A DNA stretch of 5,486 nt, from assembly GCA_946611025.1 (NCBI GenBank), contig CAMOCR010000046.1, positions 1-5,486 on the forward strand, in the 5' to 3' direction. The position numbers were made by a program, and so were the translations under genes. How positions within the stretch are numbered: position 1 is the stretch's first letter; every line of letters starts with the position of its first letter. Below the pieces are notes generated by a model. It saw only the letters and a program-made list of their open reading frames with translations, made no database searches and was not told the DNA's origin. Source of the DNA: an uncultured Alphaproteobacteria bacterium (GTDB taxonomy: Bacteria; Pseudomonadota; Alphaproteobacteria; Rs-D84). Below are positions 4,197 to 5,486 of this stretch, piece after piece.

Positions 4197-5486
4197 TTAT
4201 CCAACCAATTTTTGCCAAATTGTTTTCTTTTTAGCAGGTTGTTTCCGTTTACGACGCGGTGCGTTCATGGTTGTCTTTTTCGCATCCACGTGCTGTGCGT
4301 TTTTCTTTTTCGCATCGGTTGATGGGGCATAAGCCATCAACAATTCGTCAGTTTTGTTTTGTTCGGGGGCGACACGTTGAATCGAATATTGATCGATGTT
4401 CATCATGCTGTCGTCACCAACAATGACGATTTCTGTTTCGAATTCGCGTTCCATTGCCGCCAATTCGGCGCGTTTGTTGTTCAGCAAATAAATCGCGACA
4501 TCGGTTGGAACCGTCATAATGATTTTCTGGGCAGATTTTGCCAGTAATTTTTCCTGTAAATGACGGAACATGATAATCGCCGCGGTTTGAATAGACGGCA
4601 CAACACCCGCACCCATACAGTGTGGACATGCAATGTACGATGATTCAATGAAACTGCTGCGCAGACGTTGACGCGACAACATCAAAACCCCAAATGCGTT
4701 GATTTTTGCAACCTGGGTACGTGCGCGGTCGCGTTTCATGACTTCGCGCATTTTCATTTCCAATTTGCGATTGTTGCGTTCTTCTTCCATATCGATAAAG
4801 TCAATTGCAACAATACCCGCCAAATCGCGCAAACGCAATTGCAGGGCGATTTCTTCGGCGGCCTCCAGATTGGTATTCAATGCCGTTTGTTCGATGTCTT
4901 TTTCTTTAATCGCGCGGGATGAATTGACATCGATTGTCACCATTGCTTCGGTTTGGTTAATAACAATTGAACCGCCCGATGGCAACACAACATATGGGCC
5001 GTGCAACCCTTCCAGTTGTTTTTCAACGCCCGCCTTGACCATGATTGGAACCGCAACATCGCTGTATTTAACCAACTGTTTACGTGGTGCGCGACCATAT
5101 AATTGTTGGAAATATGTTTTTGCAGCATCAAACGCTTCGTCACCTTGGATGGTTAAAATATCTTCTTTGTCGGACAAGAAATCACGCACAACGCGGCGCA
5201 GCAGTGAATCTTCGGTATGAATTGTCACCGGTGCGACCGATTCCAGTGTCGTTTTGCGGATGTCGTTCCACAAATTCACCAGATAATCATAGTCCGCGGC
5301 AATATCTTCGGGTTTGGCATCCATGGCGGCGGTACGCAAGACAACCGTCATGCCCTTTGGAATCTTTAATGCATGTAAAATTTCACGCAAACGGGCGCGT
5401 TCGGCCTTGTCCGAAATCTTTTTCGAAATACCATAACTGTTGCGTTTGCGGGAATTTGGCATCAAAACCGCGAAACGACCCGCCAA
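4197..5486 (-). CDS. rne: ribonuclease E/G family endoribonuclease, 3' part (5' end outside window)
   Basis: The frame is open to the right edge, and the 429 visible residues begin at GRF, corresponding to about residue 112 of RNase E. The N-terminal S1 RNA-binding domain is therefore outside the window; the edge TTG is an internal codon, not a start. The enzyme cuts single-stranded AU-rich RNA in mRNA decay and rRNA/tRNA processing. Visible parts are the RNase H-like and 5'-sensor region (to about 160), then the DNase I-like catalytic domain. Its metal-binding Asp pair is D186 (TIDVNS) and D229 (AIDFIDM), 43 residues apart as in E. coli D303/D346. The Zn-link CPHC at 287-290 holds the dimer of the family. 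After about residue 373 comes only a short basic tail rich in Lys/Arg ending in TIWQKLVG. The estimated full length of about 540 is closer to RNase G than to long-tailed RNase E. I prefer rne because of alphaproteobacterial context, but rng is possible. Confidence 0.95.
   Translation of the reverse strand: MAGRFAVLMPNSRKRNSYGISKKISDKAERARLREILHALKIPKGMTVVLRTAAMDAKPEDIAADYDYLVNLWNDIRKTTLESVAPVTIHTEDSLLRRVVRDFLSDKEDILTIQGDEAFDAAKTYFQQLYGRAPRKQLVKYSDVAVPIMVKAGVEKQLEGLHGPYVVLPSGGSIVINQTEAMVTIDVNSSRAIKEKDIEQTALNTNLEAAEEIALQLRLRDLAGIVAIDFIDMEEERNNRKLEMKMREVMKRDRARTQVAKINAFGVLMLSRQRLRSSFIESSYIACPHCMGAGVVPSIQTAAIIMFRHLQEKLLAKSAQKIIMTVPTDVAIYLLNNKRAELAAMEREFETEIVIVGDDSMMNIDQYSIQRVAPEQNKTDELLMAYAPSTDAKKKNAQHVDAKKTTMNAPRRKRKQPAKKKTIWQKLVG

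Noticed and set aside
4699..5220. Plus-strand open frame of 173 codons opposite the RNase gene.
   Set aside because: Antisense shadow of the conserved catalytic domain; low-complexity Ser/Arg/Ile composition and no family resemblance.

Overview
The window looks like a piece of chromosome from a moderately AT-rich, compact-genome alphaproteobacterium. The evidence is the protein families and their style, and an RNase E/G gene lying close to a secreted M48 metalloprotease, a pairing I associate with alphaproteobacteria. The histidine tRNA has the ordinary G-1:C73 pair, so the organism should lie outside the alphaproteobacterial clade that lost this feature. The taxonomic placement is inference; no rRNA or other marker is present.

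Layout. Positions 1-114 are non-coding and hold a structured repeat unit. A tRNA-His(GTG) gene occupies 115-192 on the + strand and encodes its own CCA. Positions 193-498 are non-coding but dense in structure: a perfect 19-bp inverted repeat (terminator), fragments matching the tRNA T-arm, a second copy of the structured repeat, a long A/T-rich hairpin, an exact 15-bp second copy of the tRNA 3' end, and then another terminator. From 499 to the right edge everything is coding on the - strand, convergent with the tRNA. Read in the direction of transcription the order is: the 3' part of an RNase E/G gene (S1 domain outside the window), an intrinsic terminator, recG, a BepA-like periplasmic M48 metalloprotease with TPRs, and a 92-residue putative winged-helix protein. 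The last three overlap end to start by 14 and 10 nt and look like one translationally coupled operon.

Function. RNase E/G acts in RNA processing and decay. RecG remodels stalled replication forks. The M48 protein is an exported zinc protease probably involved in envelope quality control. The role of the small protein is unknown. The coding half of the window is ordinary housekeeping. The unusual part is the 306-nt spacer after the tRNA, which looks like the scar of a small element integrated at the tRNA 3' end (or a decayed duplicate of the tRNA), and which shares a hairpin-containing repeat family with the spacer upstream of the tRNA.
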